Program-made: the position numbers and the translations under genes
The notes under the pieces: model-generated
Told to the model about the DNA's origin: nothing
Databases searched by the model: none
The model's input: only the letters and a program-made list of their open reading frames with translations
Virus record (IMG/VR): IMGVR_UViG_3300037492_000285
Location: 1-64,000 of that record
DNA length: 64,000 nucleotides
Direction: 5' to 3' (one strand)
Source: a virus
Shown: positions 40,912-50,832 of the stretch, in pieces
Numbering within the stretch: the stretch's first letter is position 1
How the letters are laid out: every line of letters begins with the position of its first letter

Positions 40912-43900
40912 TGAAAAAAGGTTGGTTAGATAAATACATAGAAATTGCTGATGGTGGAACAACTATATCTGGTCCCACTATATTAAGTAGACAGAAGTAT
41001 AATCAAAAAAATATAACTCCTAAACAAGCATTAACACAGGAGGCACTACAATATATTTTTGGAAATCCCTCTGAAAATTATAATCCACAACCAATAGAAC
41101 AAGTCCCCAATGATGCTACTAATAGACAACCTTATATATCTAAACAACAAGCAGAACAAATATCTAAAGATGTAAGGAATCCTTATTATGGAAGTCCTAA
41201 TTATCATGTTCCTGTAAAAGAATATTCTATTTCTCCTGATAAGCAAGAGAATAAAATGGATAATGAATTAGCAGAAAGAATTAAAAAAGAAGAAGAGAAA
41301 CACACACAATGGGATAGAATACATTATGGATCTAAAACAGCAATTAATTTAGCTAATATGTTCACAGCAGGTACGATGCCCCCATTAGCATATAGTGCAG
41401 GGGCAATGGATGCTTGGGATGCAGGAATGGATTATAGTGAAGGAAATTATACAGGAGCAATGAATAATGCTACGGGAGCTTTATTAAATATACTTCCACA
41501 AACATTAGGGTTAAACACAAGGTCTTTTACTCCATCAACAAATTCTTATGCTACTGCAAGATGGTGGAAAAATAATCCAAGTGCTTTAGTAGCACCTACA
41601 ACTATTACACCAAATTTAATTGATTATGCTAATAGAGGATTAGGACTTTCTACTCAATATGTAAATCCTGCGTTAAATGCATTTGTTAATAATAAATTAA
41701 ACATAAGAGGAGTTCAAACACCTATAACAGGTAAACTTGCCAGTGATATAGGATTATCTGTTGATGATGCGTATAAAACAATACATAAAAATGGAGGAGA
41801 AGTAAATTATAACAATAGCAATGTTTCTCTACCTGAAGGATTTGTAGGAATGGGTAATGATACAAGTGGTAGAAATTATTCTCCTGCTTGGGGAGGACAG
41901 TTTCAGAATGGTGGATGGTTGAGCAAATATATATCAGAAGACAAATTTCTTCAACCAAATAGTGAAAAACTTCCAACAGGATATAAAATACCAAATAGAG
42001 ATCCAAGTTCTGAATTAGCTATGTCTATAGGAGGAGAAGATGGAGAACCTGCTTATTTAATTCCTTCATTTAAATATGGACAACCTCTTGAAGATCCTTT
42101 AAAAGAATATAGGGAAACAGGTGATTATTTAGGTGGACCTTTTAAAACGTGGCAAGAAGCAGATGATTGGGATATAAACGTTAGACATCCTTATGTGGAA
42201 AAGAATCAAGCCATTCCTTTCCCAATAAGAACAAAAGGAAAAGATATGCAAATGGGAGGAGTTCTCCCAAGTGCATTTGTAAGAACAGGAGATATTCCAT
42301 CAGAAGGAAAATATGCAAAGAAAACAATGCCTTCTGCACAAACAGGTTTAATATCACATCCTGGTGGAAACAGAAACATTAATACAAATCAAGTTACTAT
42401 TTCTCCAAGACAAGAATATGAGAATATACAAGCAGAAAAAAAGAAACAAAGTGAACTTTTCAATTATATTCAAAAAAATAATGAAATTCAAAAAGCAAGA
42501 TCAGACATATATACAGATCCACAAACAGGAAAACAAGTAATACAGAATATAGGAATACAACCATCAGCAAGTCCTATTGATGCTGCTGTATTAGGTGTAG
42601 GTGCTTTATATTCAGGAGGTATGGGATTATTAGGTAGTATGGCAAATATGTTAAGTCCTGTTCCATTACCATCTAAAAATATACTATCAAATATATATAA
42701 AAGATTCCCTTTAACAAATAATGCAAAAATTAAACTTATAGAAGAACAAGATAAAGCATTTCAAACCGCAAATGCTTTTACGGAAGCTTGGGCAACACAT
42801 CCAGTAACAAAAGAAAAAATTAATAATATTTTAAATACTAGAAAAGGAAATTATATACAACATGATTTAGATACTCCATTTTATAATTATAATAATGTTT
42901 TAGTAGATACTAAGAATTACAATCCTTATGATTTTCCTGGAGACGTGGCAGATTTGTTAAATAAAGGAGAAAGAAAATTTGCAGGATTTAATAATCCCCA
43001 AGGATATTCTGTTACACTTAGAAATGGTATTATAGGAAAAGTACCTGCAAAAAAAATAGGAGAAATAGCAGTACATGAAGGAGGACATACGATGCAACAT
43101 ATGGGAGGAGATCCTGCTAATTATTATCATGGTGGTTGGAACAATGAAATAACAGCATATAATCCTAAAACAAATTATTATTCTGCAAATTTAGATACAG
43201 ATTTAGGTAGATATTTTGGTAAAAATATGAAAACTCCTAATAAATTTGATAGCTGGGAAGCTTCACCCAATGAACTACATGCTGATTTAATGAAAGCTAG
43301 GTTTAAAGCAAACATAACTCCCGACACTGAACTTACTGATAAAGTAGTTGATAATTTAATAAAACAAGGAAACCTAAACAAATTTTTTAAATACGGAGTA
43401 TCTAAAAATATTAAAAGAGATATGATAAGAATGTTACCTGTAGTAACAGGAGTAGCACTACTAAAAAATAAACCTCAAGATGAATCCTCTTATGCATCAG
43501 GCGGACAAATAAAAACTGATAATAGAGGATATTGGAATCCTAAAAATTGGGGACATCCTGTTAGAATAAACAGTAATGATATTACAATGGAAGGTGTAGA
43601 TCAACCTCTATGGGGTATATCTGACACAGGAGACACTAAATACATGGAACCTGGACAAGATTATAGATTCAAAGGAAAGTCTGTTACAGAGTATCCTATG
43701 GCTCAAAATGGACTTGTTAGTACATCGGATAAAGAAATATTATATGACGATAGAAGTTTATCTCCGAAAGATTTTACATTAAAATATATATCTTCTCCAA
43801 AGTATAAAGAGAGATTATCTAAATGGGCATATACAGATATTAATAATACAATAAAGGATAGAACAAAAGATGTTCAGAATACAAAAGTATATTATCAAAA

Positions 43901-44525
43901 TGAAAGTCCAAATGTTGCACAACAACTCAAAAATGATTTAAAAGGTATTCCGTATAGTACAATGGGGAGTACAGCTTTTTTTCCTGGTAAAATAATAATT
44001 GATAAAAAGCAAGTAAAAGAATTAGCAACAACTTCTGATGATGTATTAGCACATGAGTTTGCTCATAAAGAACTTATGAGTGGTTTTGCTCCATATGGGA
44101 AAGGATTAGATACAGAAGATTCTTATCAAATATTAACTCATATGAAACCTGTAGGAAGATATACAGAACATGATTTAATTCCTTCTGAAAACAAAGCTGA
44201 TTTAAATGCTGCGAGATATGAATTATATAAACAAGGGGTAGATGTTTTTAAAAAAGATTTTACAAAAGAAGATTTAAATTTACTAAAGACTTCTAAAAAC
44301 TTTACAGTAAAACGTCTTTTTAAAAATTATGAAGATAAAGATATCATATGGCTCATGAATAATATTGCTCAGAATAAACAGACTTCGTCAGATGTACCTT
44401 TAGCCCTAAATGGCATAAATAATTTAGATGAAAAAACTACTGAACATCTTGATCAATTAACTAACTTTACAAATTATAATAAACCCACCGTTGGTGGTTG
44501 GTTATCAAAATACTCTCAATCATGA
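40911..44525 (+). CDS. Cargo protein with two zincin metallopeptidase motifs (1,204 aa)
   Basis: The protein contains HEGGH at 722-726 (IAVHEGGHTMQHMGG) and HEFAH at 1048-1052 (VLAHEFAHKELM), both HExxH zinc-binding signatures of gluzincin/metzincin-type peptidases. GWLxKY recurs at residues 4, 335 and 1196 near the N-terminus, middle and C-terminus, and a P-x-AQ-x-G-L motif occurs near 474 and 929. This suggests repeated units. In crAss-like phages, large proteins in this position are packed in the head and injected. The peptidases may degrade peptidoglycan cross-links, host proteins or cargo itself. Confidence 0.8.
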   Translation: MKKGWLDKYIEIADGGTTISGPTILSRQKYNQKNITPKQALTQEALQYIFGNPSENYNPQPIEQVPNDATNRQPYISKQQAEQISKDVRNPYYGSPNYHVPVKEYSISPDKQENKMDNELAERIKKEEEKHTQWDRIHYGSKTAINLANMFTAGTMPPLAYSAGAMDAWDAGMDYSEGNYTGAMNNATGALLNILPQTLGLNTRSFTPSTNSYATARWWKNNPSALVAPTTITPNLIDYANRGLGLSTQYVNPALNAFVNNKLNIRGVQTPITGKLASDIGLSVDDAYKTIHKNGGEVNYNNSNVSLPEGFVGMGNDTSGRNYSPAWGGQFQNGGWLSKYISEDKFLQPNSEKLPTGYKIPNRDPSSELAMSIGGEDGEPAYLIPSFKYGQPLEDPLKEYRETGDYLGGPFKTWQEADDWDINVRHPYVEKNQAIPFPIRTKGKDMQMGGVLPSAFVRTGDIPSEGKYAKKTMPSAQTGLISHPGGNRNINTNQVTISPRQEYENIQAEKKKQSELFNYIQKNNEIQKARSDIYTDPQTGKQVIQNIGIQPSASPIDAAVLGVGALYSGGMGLLGSMANMLSPVPLPSKNILSNIYKRFPLTNNAKIKLIEEQDKAFQTANAFTEAWATHPVTKEKINNILNTRKGNYIQHDLDTPFYNYNNVLVDTKNYNPYDFPGDVADLLNKGERKFAGFNNPQGYSVTLRNGIIGKVPAKKIGEIAVHEGGHTMQHMGGDPANYYHGGWNNEITAYNPKTNYYSANLDTDLGRYFGKNMKTPNKFDSWEASPNELHADLMKARFKANITPDTELTDKVVDNLIKQGNLNKFFKYGVSKNIKRDMIRMLPVVTGVALLKNKPQDESSYASGGQIKTDNRGYWNPKNWGHPVRINSNDITMEGVDQPLWGISDTGDTKYMEPGQDYRFKGKSVTEYPMAQNGLVSTSDKEILYDDRSLSPKDFTLKYISSPKYKERLSKWAYTDINNTIKDRTKDVQNTKVYYQNESPNVAQQLKNDLKGIPYSTMGSTAFFPGKIIIDKKQVKELATTSDDVLAHEFAHKELMSGFAPYGKGLDTEDSYQILTHMKPVGRYTEHDLIPSENKADLNAARYELYKQGVDVFKKDFTKEDLNLLKTSKNFTVKRLFKNYEDKDIIWLMNNIAQNKQTSSDVPLALNGINNLDEKTTEHLDQLTNFTNYNKPTVGGWLSKYSQS

Positions 44526-47500
44526 TAGACACGATTTTAAAAATTGCTAAAGTTAAGGATATAAAATCCTTTTACAAAAAATTCCCAACAGAAGCAGCCT
44601 TTATGAAGGCTCATGGAAAAGAATTTAAAAAAGCTCAAGTGGGAGTATCTATAGATAAATCTTCTCCTACTACAGGTTTTACACCACTTGACTATGGTCA
44701 ATATTATAATCAAGCTGATAAATCTATTACAGGGTCTACTGAAGCAGAAAGACAACAGCAAGCATATCAACAAGCTATGCTTCAAGCCACACAACAAGGA
44801 GCTACTTCTGGAAGTAGTGGAGGATTTGATCTTGGAAAGATTGCATCCTCTATAGGGGATATTGCTAAAGTTGCTGGTAGTATGTCATCGGGGAAAAGAG
44901 GAATAAATATTCCCAAAGCATATCCAGGAACTGAAGTAAATTTTGGTTCAGCTATGAACACTCAATGGAATCCTAATGGTACATCTCCTCCTACATATGC
45001 AACTAGTCCAAATGCTGTCCCTGTTGATCAATATACTATGGAGGGGGATAATAATAATATTTCTAATTTGCTTAATCAAACTGCTGGTAGTGGTCAAAAT
45101 AAACCTGGAACAAAAGTTAATTGGGCACAAGGACTTCCTATTGTTGAAAAAGTGGTAGGACTAGTTCAAAAAGTACAAGATGAAAAAGAAGCAGTAAGAA
45201 AAGCTAGACAAGCAGAAGGTGTTAGTAAGGCAACTGCTAAAGCTACTGAACAGGTAGATGTTGATTCTCAAAGACAATTATCTGAAAACATAAATAAAAA
45301 AAGAGAGGCAATGATGCCTGTTAATACAGGTCAAGAATTTTTTCCTATATATGGTGTGGGTACAAATCCTCTTGCAAGAAATGGATATATGTTACAAGGT
45401 GGGGGAGAAATACAGAATACGTATGCTCCTAATACATTATATGATGATCTTGGATTTGAACCTCTTAATGATTCTGATATAGTTAAACAATATAGAATGG
45501 GAGGAAATCTTCGCCAAGCACAATGGGGAGAACTTATATCAGCAGCATCAAAAGGAAAATTTGGAAGCACTTCACAATTTGCAGGAGGAGCAGGGGGAGG
45601 AGTTGGACAATTTGCTAATGCAGGAGGTACAGAAGCAGTAGGAAATGCTGCTACACAACTTAGTGGTGGTGATAGTGCAGGTGCTGATATTGGAGGTGAA
45701 GTTGGTGGAGCAATTGGTAGTATATGGGGACCTGTAGGACAACTTATTGGTAAAACTGTAGGTACAGTTGGTGGAAATCTAATTGATACAAATCCTGAAA
45801 AGATTAAAAATGCCCAAGCTGCCACTACAAGAAATACTGGAAGAACAGCAGGAGCAAACTTTGGCAAAGGTGTTCAAGATCAATATAATTCTTATGTAAG
45901 AGATGGTGGAAATATTAATCCACAACTTATTAATTATTTTGGAGACCACATAGCACAAGACGTTTATGATTTTGCACACGAAGGAATGGATTCTCTTAGA
46001 ACAGGAGGTAACATAAGACAAAATCTATTCACACAACAATCTATGGCAATGGGTGGAGAATTAAAAACTCTTTGGGGGGGACGTGCTGAACCTATTTCTT
46101 ATAATCCTTATCTACCTGATGGTGGAGAAACTGTTATGTTTAAAGGAAACTTACATAAAGAATCTGATGATCAGGGTAATACAGGAATAGGTGTATCATA
46201 TGGAAATACACAACCATCATATTCTAAATTTGAAACAGGTGGTAATGCTGAGGCTAATGTAGAAGTAGAAGGAGGAGAACCTGCTGTAAAATTACAGAAT
46301 GGTGGACAAGAGGAGAGTCTTGTTGTATTTGGTAATCTTAAATTTGATAAAAAATTAGCAATGGCAACTAACGATAAAGAACTCATAGAACTTGCTGATG
46401 AATATGGTGGAAAGAAATTTAAAAGAATAGAACACCACATAGCTAATAAAACTAATCGTGAGAATAAAAAGATTGCAAAAGCTATAAGTGAATTAAATGA
46501 ACTTGATTCAACTACATCTTTTGATAAACTTAAACTTACATCATTAAAGGCAACTATTGATGGTGGAAATATGAAGTTGAAAAAATATGCAGCAGATACA
46601 CAAAACTTAGCTAACTATCAGGAAGCATTAAATGCAACAGCAGATGAAAATGGATTTATAGCTGACAATCTTGCTCGTGGTGAAGTTAAGATAGATAAAA
46701 ATGCTTTCTCAAATTCTGCTGAATTTGGTACAAGCATTCCTAAAGCACAACATGGTTGGGATTCTGAAAAAGAAACTGCATATAGTAATTGGCTTAATGA
46801 AATTACTAGTAGAATAGGAAGTAATAAAAATAATATAGATACTCCACAAAATAAGAAAATTTTTGAAGAAAAATGGAAAAGTGAAACAAGTCATCGTAAA
46901 GATATTCAGTTAGAAAAAAATCGTAATATACACCGAGATATTTATAATAAATATTTGAAAGATAAACGTATTGGTGAAATGAATTTATCATATGAAGATT
47001 TTGTAAAAAATATTCTTCATTATGGAATAGAAGGTGCTCAAACTCCTGAATTTAAAGCATGGTATAGTAAGACTACAGGAAAACCTATTAGTCCATCTCC
47101 TGTTCAAACTACTGGTAAATCTACTACAAAACTTGCTGGTGATAATGCTACAAAACGTGAAGCAGCAATAAGAAGTTCAGGACAACCTCCTGTAGCACAA
47201 CCATCTGGATATGTAAGTAAATATGGATTAGTTCCTTGGAAAGGAAACACTAGTCCTGGTGATCGTTATGGGATGAAAACTAAATCAAGTTTTACTGGAG
47301 AAGAATGGGATAAAATTGCAGAAAATCTTGGATTTACAGGACAAGGAAATGAAGAATTTCAAAAGTTTCTTTTAAATAATCCTCAATCTAAACCTTTAAT
47401 TGAAGCAAGACATAAAGAACTTTATGACAAAGCACCGTTCATTGATAAGAAACTTGGATATGGTTGGGCTTCTAAAGAACTATTAAATCTTATTCCTCCT

Positions 47501-48352
47501 CCACAAGATACTCCAAAACTTCCTGGAATGTCTGTTACAACAGATAACACAACTACAAGAATTCCATACACTCCTCCTATTGAAGATAAACCCAAGTTTC
47601 CTTGGATACCTGCATTAAATACATTGATTCCTTATCTTAGACCAACAGATCAAGAACAATTAGATCCTAATCAGTTAGCAGGAGAAATGTATGCTATGTC
47701 TAATAATAAAGTGGAACCTGTTCAATATCAAAATTATCAACCTGAGTTAACTGTTCCTTATGATATATCATTGCAAGATATAATGAATGAGAACCAAGCT
47801 GATTATAGAAGTGCACAAAGAATGTCAGGATATAATCCTGCTGCTCTTGCATCATTAAATGCACAGAAATATGGAGCTAATCAGAAAGTGTTAGCTGAAC
47901 AGTTTAGATTAAATCAAGCTGAGAAAGATAAAGTGTATAGTGAAAATAGAAATATTCTCAATGATGCTCAATTGAAAAATCTGCAAGGACTTGATCAACA
48001 GTACGTAAGACAACAAGAAGCATTGTCAAATACTAAAGCTACAACACTTGCTGCTTTAAATTCTATTAGTGATAAATATGCTAAGAATAAATTAGAAAAT
48101 AGACAACTTGGTGTATATGAAAATCTATATAACTATAGATACAACGATCAAATGAAAGCTCAGAATTACAATCCTTTTGCACAATTTGATATAAATGGAG
48201 GAATGGGAACAACTGGTTTAGAAGGATTAACGGAAGAAGAAAAAGCGATAGCAATAGCAGATGCAAAACTTAACAGAGCTAAAAAAGCTTTAGCTACAAC
48301 CAAAACTACAGTGAGAAATGGCGCAATTGTACAATCTGCCAACAAACTCTAA
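44522..48352 (+). CDS. Large cargo/tail protein (1,276 aa)
   Basis: I start at MIDTILKIAKVKD (44522), whose ATG overlaps the previous stop as ATGA, instead of eight codons upstream. The protein has a Gly/Gln-rich first half with a glycine-zipper stretch (ADIGGEVGGAIGSIWGPVG, about 395-413) that could insert in membranes, a VEVEGGEPAVKLQNGG segment, and a helical C-terminus. AQxG motifs occur near residues 38, 332 and 740, matching those in its neighbour. It is probably virion cargo injected with the DNA. Confidence 0.75.
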   Translation: MIDTILKIAKVKDIKSFYKKFPTEAAFMKAHGKEFKKAQVGVSIDKSSPTTGFTPLDYGQYYNQADKSITGSTEAERQQQAYQQAMLQATQQGATSGSSGGFDLGKIASSIGDIAKVAGSMSSGKRGINIPKAYPGTEVNFGSAMNTQWNPNGTSPPTYATSPNAVPVDQYTMEGDNNNISNLLNQTAGSGQNKPGTKVNWAQGLPIVEKVVGLVQKVQDEKEAVRKARQAEGVSKATAKATEQVDVDSQRQLSENINKKREAMMPVNTGQEFFPIYGVGTNPLARNGYMLQGGGEIQNTYAPNTLYDDLGFEPLNDSDIVKQYRMGGNLRQAQWGELISAASKGKFGSTSQFAGGAGGGVGQFANAGGTEAVGNAATQLSGGDSAGADIGGEVGGAIGSIWGPVGQLIGKTVGTVGGNLIDTNPEKIKNAQAATTRNTGRTAGANFGKGVQDQYNSYVRDGGNINPQLINYFGDHIAQDVYDFAHEGMDSLRTGGNIRQNLFTQQSMAMGGELKTLWGGRAEPISYNPYLPDGGETVMFKGNLHKESDDQGNTGIGVSYGNTQPSYSKFETGGNAEANVEVEGGEPAVKLQNGGQEESLVVFGNLKFDKKLAMATNDKELIELADEYGGKKFKRIEHHIANKTNRENKKIAKAISELNELDSTTSFDKLKLTSLKATIDGGNMKLKKYAADTQNLANYQEALNATADENGFIADNLARGEVKIDKNAFSNSAEFGTSIPKAQHGWDSEKETAYSNWLNEITSRIGSNKNNIDTPQNKKIFEEKWKSETSHRKDIQLEKNRNIHRDIYNKYLKDKRIGEMNLSYEDFVKNILHYGIEGAQTPEFKAWYSKTTGKPISPSPVQTTGKSTTKLAGDNATKREAAIRSSGQPPVAQPSGYVSKYGLVPWKGNTSPGDRYGMKTKSSFTGEEWDKIAENLGFTGQGNEEFQKFLLNNPQSKPLIEARHKELYDKAPFIDKKLGYGWASKELLNLIPPPQDTPKLPGMSVTTDNTTTRIPYTPPIEDKPKFPWIPALNTLIPYLRPTDQEQLDPNQLAGEMYAMSNNKVEPVQYQNYQPELTVPYDISLQDIMNENQADYRSAQRMSGYNPAALASLNAQKYGANQKVLAEQFRLNQAEKDKVYSENRNILNDAQLKNLQGLDQQYVRQQEALSNTKATTLAALNSISDKYAKNKLENRQLGVYENLYNYRYNDQMKAQNYNPFAQFDINGGMGTTGLEGLTEEEKAIAIADAKLNRAKKALATTKTTVRNGAIVQSANKL

Positions 48353-48393
48353 TTAATTTGATTAAATAAAATTACCAGAATATATTATAATTC

Positions 48394-48424
48394 TTTGATT
48401 GTATAATATTTTCTATTACATTTG
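48394..48424 (+). promoter_or_regulatory. Promoter of the 796-aa and RNA polymerase genes
   Basis: TTTG (48394-48397), exactly 19 nt, and TACATTTG (48417-48424) match the Bacteroidota consensus fully. The start codon at 48442 is 17 nt further. It lies in the only gap of the cargo block. Confidence 0.75.
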
Positions 48425-48441
48425 TTAACTTTATAAAAGAC

Positions 48442-50832
48442 ATGGCTTCATTTACCGATAAACAGATCCCAACTTTCAACCCATACGTACAACAATTACC
48501 TGTTCAGGCAATGGTTGAAGTGGGTATGCAGAAACAAAAGCAATATGATGAGGGTGTTCAAAAAATACAGACCCAAATTAACAATGTTGCTGGACTTGAT
48601 TTTTATAAAGATGTAGATAAAACTTATTTACAGTCTAAACTCAACGCATTAGGTAATAATCTTAGAGGAGTTGCAGGTGGAGATTTCTCTAACTCGCAAC
48701 TTGTTACCTCTGTAGGAGGAATGGTTAGTCAAATTGGAAAAGATTCCTTTATACAAAATGGTGTATCATCAACTGCCAAACTCAGAAAACAATTAACTGA
48801 GATGGATAGATACAAAAAAGAAGGTAAATCTGATAAAAATAATGAACAGTTCTTTTATGAAAAATTTGTAAATCCTTATTTAAATAGTGGTTTAACAGAT
48901 GATCGTGGAGCACCAATTGCTTTTTCAGGAGAATATTCTCCTTATGTAAACATAACAGAAGAAATACAGAAACAAGTTAAAGATGCAGGAATAGAATCAT
49001 CAATTCTTGAACAAATGTTTCAAACTGATACACAGGGCAATATAAAGTTTAATCCTGCAACAGGTGAAGCACTTCCTGCAAGAACTATGACACATGTTGA
49101 AGAAAGTAGCAATGCAAAAGCAGTTCAGGCAATTATTAATAATGTGTTAAAACAAGGGAATGTTCAAAATCAAATACATATTGACGCTTGGGCAAATACA
49201 AAAAATGTTCCTGTGGAAAGTATATTATCTGTATTTGCTACCAAATATGAAGGAGTCTTTTCAGAAATAGATCAAAGTTTAGGGCAATTAAATACTCTAC
49301 TTACAGGAAAAACTACTCCCGAACAAAAACTTGCTCTGGAAGCTCAAAAGAAAAAGTTATCTGATGAACGAATTACTTATGAAAAACAATATACAGATCT
49401 TGCAGAATTAGCTACAAAATCTCCAGATGCATTTAAAGAAAGTTATTATAGAACAAATTTTCAAAATAGTTTAGTTACACAATTTACAGACACTACAAAG
49501 AAGATTACAAATCTTACAAATCCTTTAACACAACAACTTAATAACGAAAGAGATTTTAGATTTAAACAAGGACAAGAAGCATTTGATCAAAAAATGGCTT
49601 TAAGAGCTGCTGATTTAGCAGATTTAAAATTTACAGCGGAAAATGAATTTGATAGAGCAACAGGTCAATGGAAAGCAAAACCAAAAGAAGGAGAAGGGGC
49701 TTCTGGAGAACTATTGAGATTAAGTGCTGATGTTCCTGGAACTATGGGAAAATCTGCAGTGGAAAGAACTACGGAACAATTAGCATCCTGGGAAGCTACT
49801 AATTATGCTAATGGTGTTGATGTAATATTTACATTATTAAGTAAAGGTAATAATGGTAAAACTCAAAGTGGTAAACCTTTAACTAAGAATGATATATTAC
49901 AAAATATAAAAGGTTGGTCAAAATCAACTAATGAAACTCCACAACAATTTGTTACACGATGGATATTAAATTTAGATAATAAAGCTAAAGATCTGGGAGT
50001 AACTTTAACTCATGCAGATAAACAAGCAGTAGCAGACTATAAAACAAGTCATTATAATTATACCACATTACTTGCAGCAAGAGAAGATATTTATAGACAA
50101 GTTGCACAAACAGGAGTATCCCCTGAAGTAGCAAGTAAACAGATAGAAGAAAGATTAGGTAAATTTACAACAACAGATGATGTATTTTCTTTCACTCCTA
50201 CAGATGAGAAAGAAATGAAAATTGTAAAAAATAGAGTGAGTGCCTTTATTTCTAATGCAACAAACTTAGCTGGAGCAGAATATGATCAAACTGCTGCATT
50301 AAAAGCTTTAACCGATCCTAATTCAAAGGTATCATTTAAAGCAAGTGCTCCTTACGAAGTTGGTGGAACTTGGAAAGGTGTTGCTACAATAACTGATGAT
50401 ACTGGAAAAGTTAGAGAAGTTAATATAGATTCACAAAATGATTTTGAACAATTAACAGGACAATCTTTCAATGCTTATAAATTTAATCCATTACAAGTAA
50501 GAGCTGCAACTAGTCAATATGGTTCAACAAATTTAGGTGCATACACTACAAACCCTGACGCTTGGCAAACTGCAGCTATTCCTTCTGAAGAACTTTATCA
50601 ATTGCGTACATCAACTAAATATACACCACTTGGTGCAGATTTAGTGGTTATGCCAAGAGGGGGGGGATATATCGCTAGTGTATATGTTAAAAATAATACT
50701 ACTAAAAAAGTTGAAAATGTTGAATTTGATAGAATTTATTTGAATGAAGATATTGCTAAAGCAGATTTAGCTTTATTGAGTGAATCAATGATTACAGCAC
50801 AAATCAATAAAAATTTAAACTTACAGAAATAA
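48442..50832 (+). CDS. Internal virion (cargo) protein (796 aa)
   Basis: The N-terminus TFNPYVQQLPVQAMVEVGMQ and the helical, Gln/Lys-rich body with LDFYKDVDKTYLQSKLNALG match the cargo protein found just before the virion RNA polymerase gene in crAss-like phages. Residues about 280-400 are coiled-coil-like. The C-terminal third is more beta-rich. No enzymatic motif is seen. Its stop overlaps the RNA polymerase start by one base (TAATG), so the two are probably made in fixed ratio and packaged together. Confidence 0.78.
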   Translation: MASFTDKQIPTFNPYVQQLPVQAMVEVGMQKQKQYDEGVQKIQTQINNVAGLDFYKDVDKTYLQSKLNALGNNLRGVAGGDFSNSQLVTSVGGMVSQIGKDSFIQNGVSSTAKLRKQLTEMDRYKKEGKSDKNNEQFFYEKFVNPYLNSGLTDDRGAPIAFSGEYSPYVNITEEIQKQVKDAGIESSILEQMFQTDTQGNIKFNPATGEALPARTMTHVEESSNAKAVQAIINNVLKQGNVQNQIHIDAWANTKNVPVESILSVFATKYEGVFSEIDQSLGQLNTLLTGKTTPEQKLALEAQKKKLSDERITYEKQYTDLAELATKSPDAFKESYYRTNFQNSLVTQFTDTTKKITNLTNPLTQQLNNERDFRFKQGQEAFDQKMALRAADLADLKFTAENEFDRATGQWKAKPKEGEGASGELLRLSADVPGTMGKSAVERTTEQLASWEATNYANGVDVIFTLLSKGNNGKTQSGKPLTKNDILQNIKGWSKSTNETPQQFVTRWILNLDNKAKDLGVTLTHADKQAVADYKTSHYNYTTLLAAREDIYRQVAQTGVSPEVASKQIEERLGKFTTTDDVFSFTPTDEKEMKIVKNRVSAFISNATNLAGAEYDQTAALKALTDPNSKVSFKASAPYEVGGTWKGVATITDDTGKVREVNIDSQNDFEQLTGQSFNAYKFNPLQVRAATSQYGSTNLGAYTTNPDAWQTAAIPSEELYQLRTSTKYTPLGADLVVMPRGGGYIASVYVKNNTTKKVENVEFDRIYLNEDIAKADLALLSESMITAQINKNLNLQK

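Noticed and set aside
44498-44521. Start of the large cargo gene at 44498
   Set aside because: The ATG at 44522 overlaps the upstream stop as ATGA, the pattern used throughout this arm. The extra eight codons lie inside the preceding gene.
45331-45867. 178-codon minus-strand ORF within the large cargo gene
   Set aside because: It is a Pro/Ala-rich shadow of the Gly-rich codons of the plus-strand gene, with no independent start signals.
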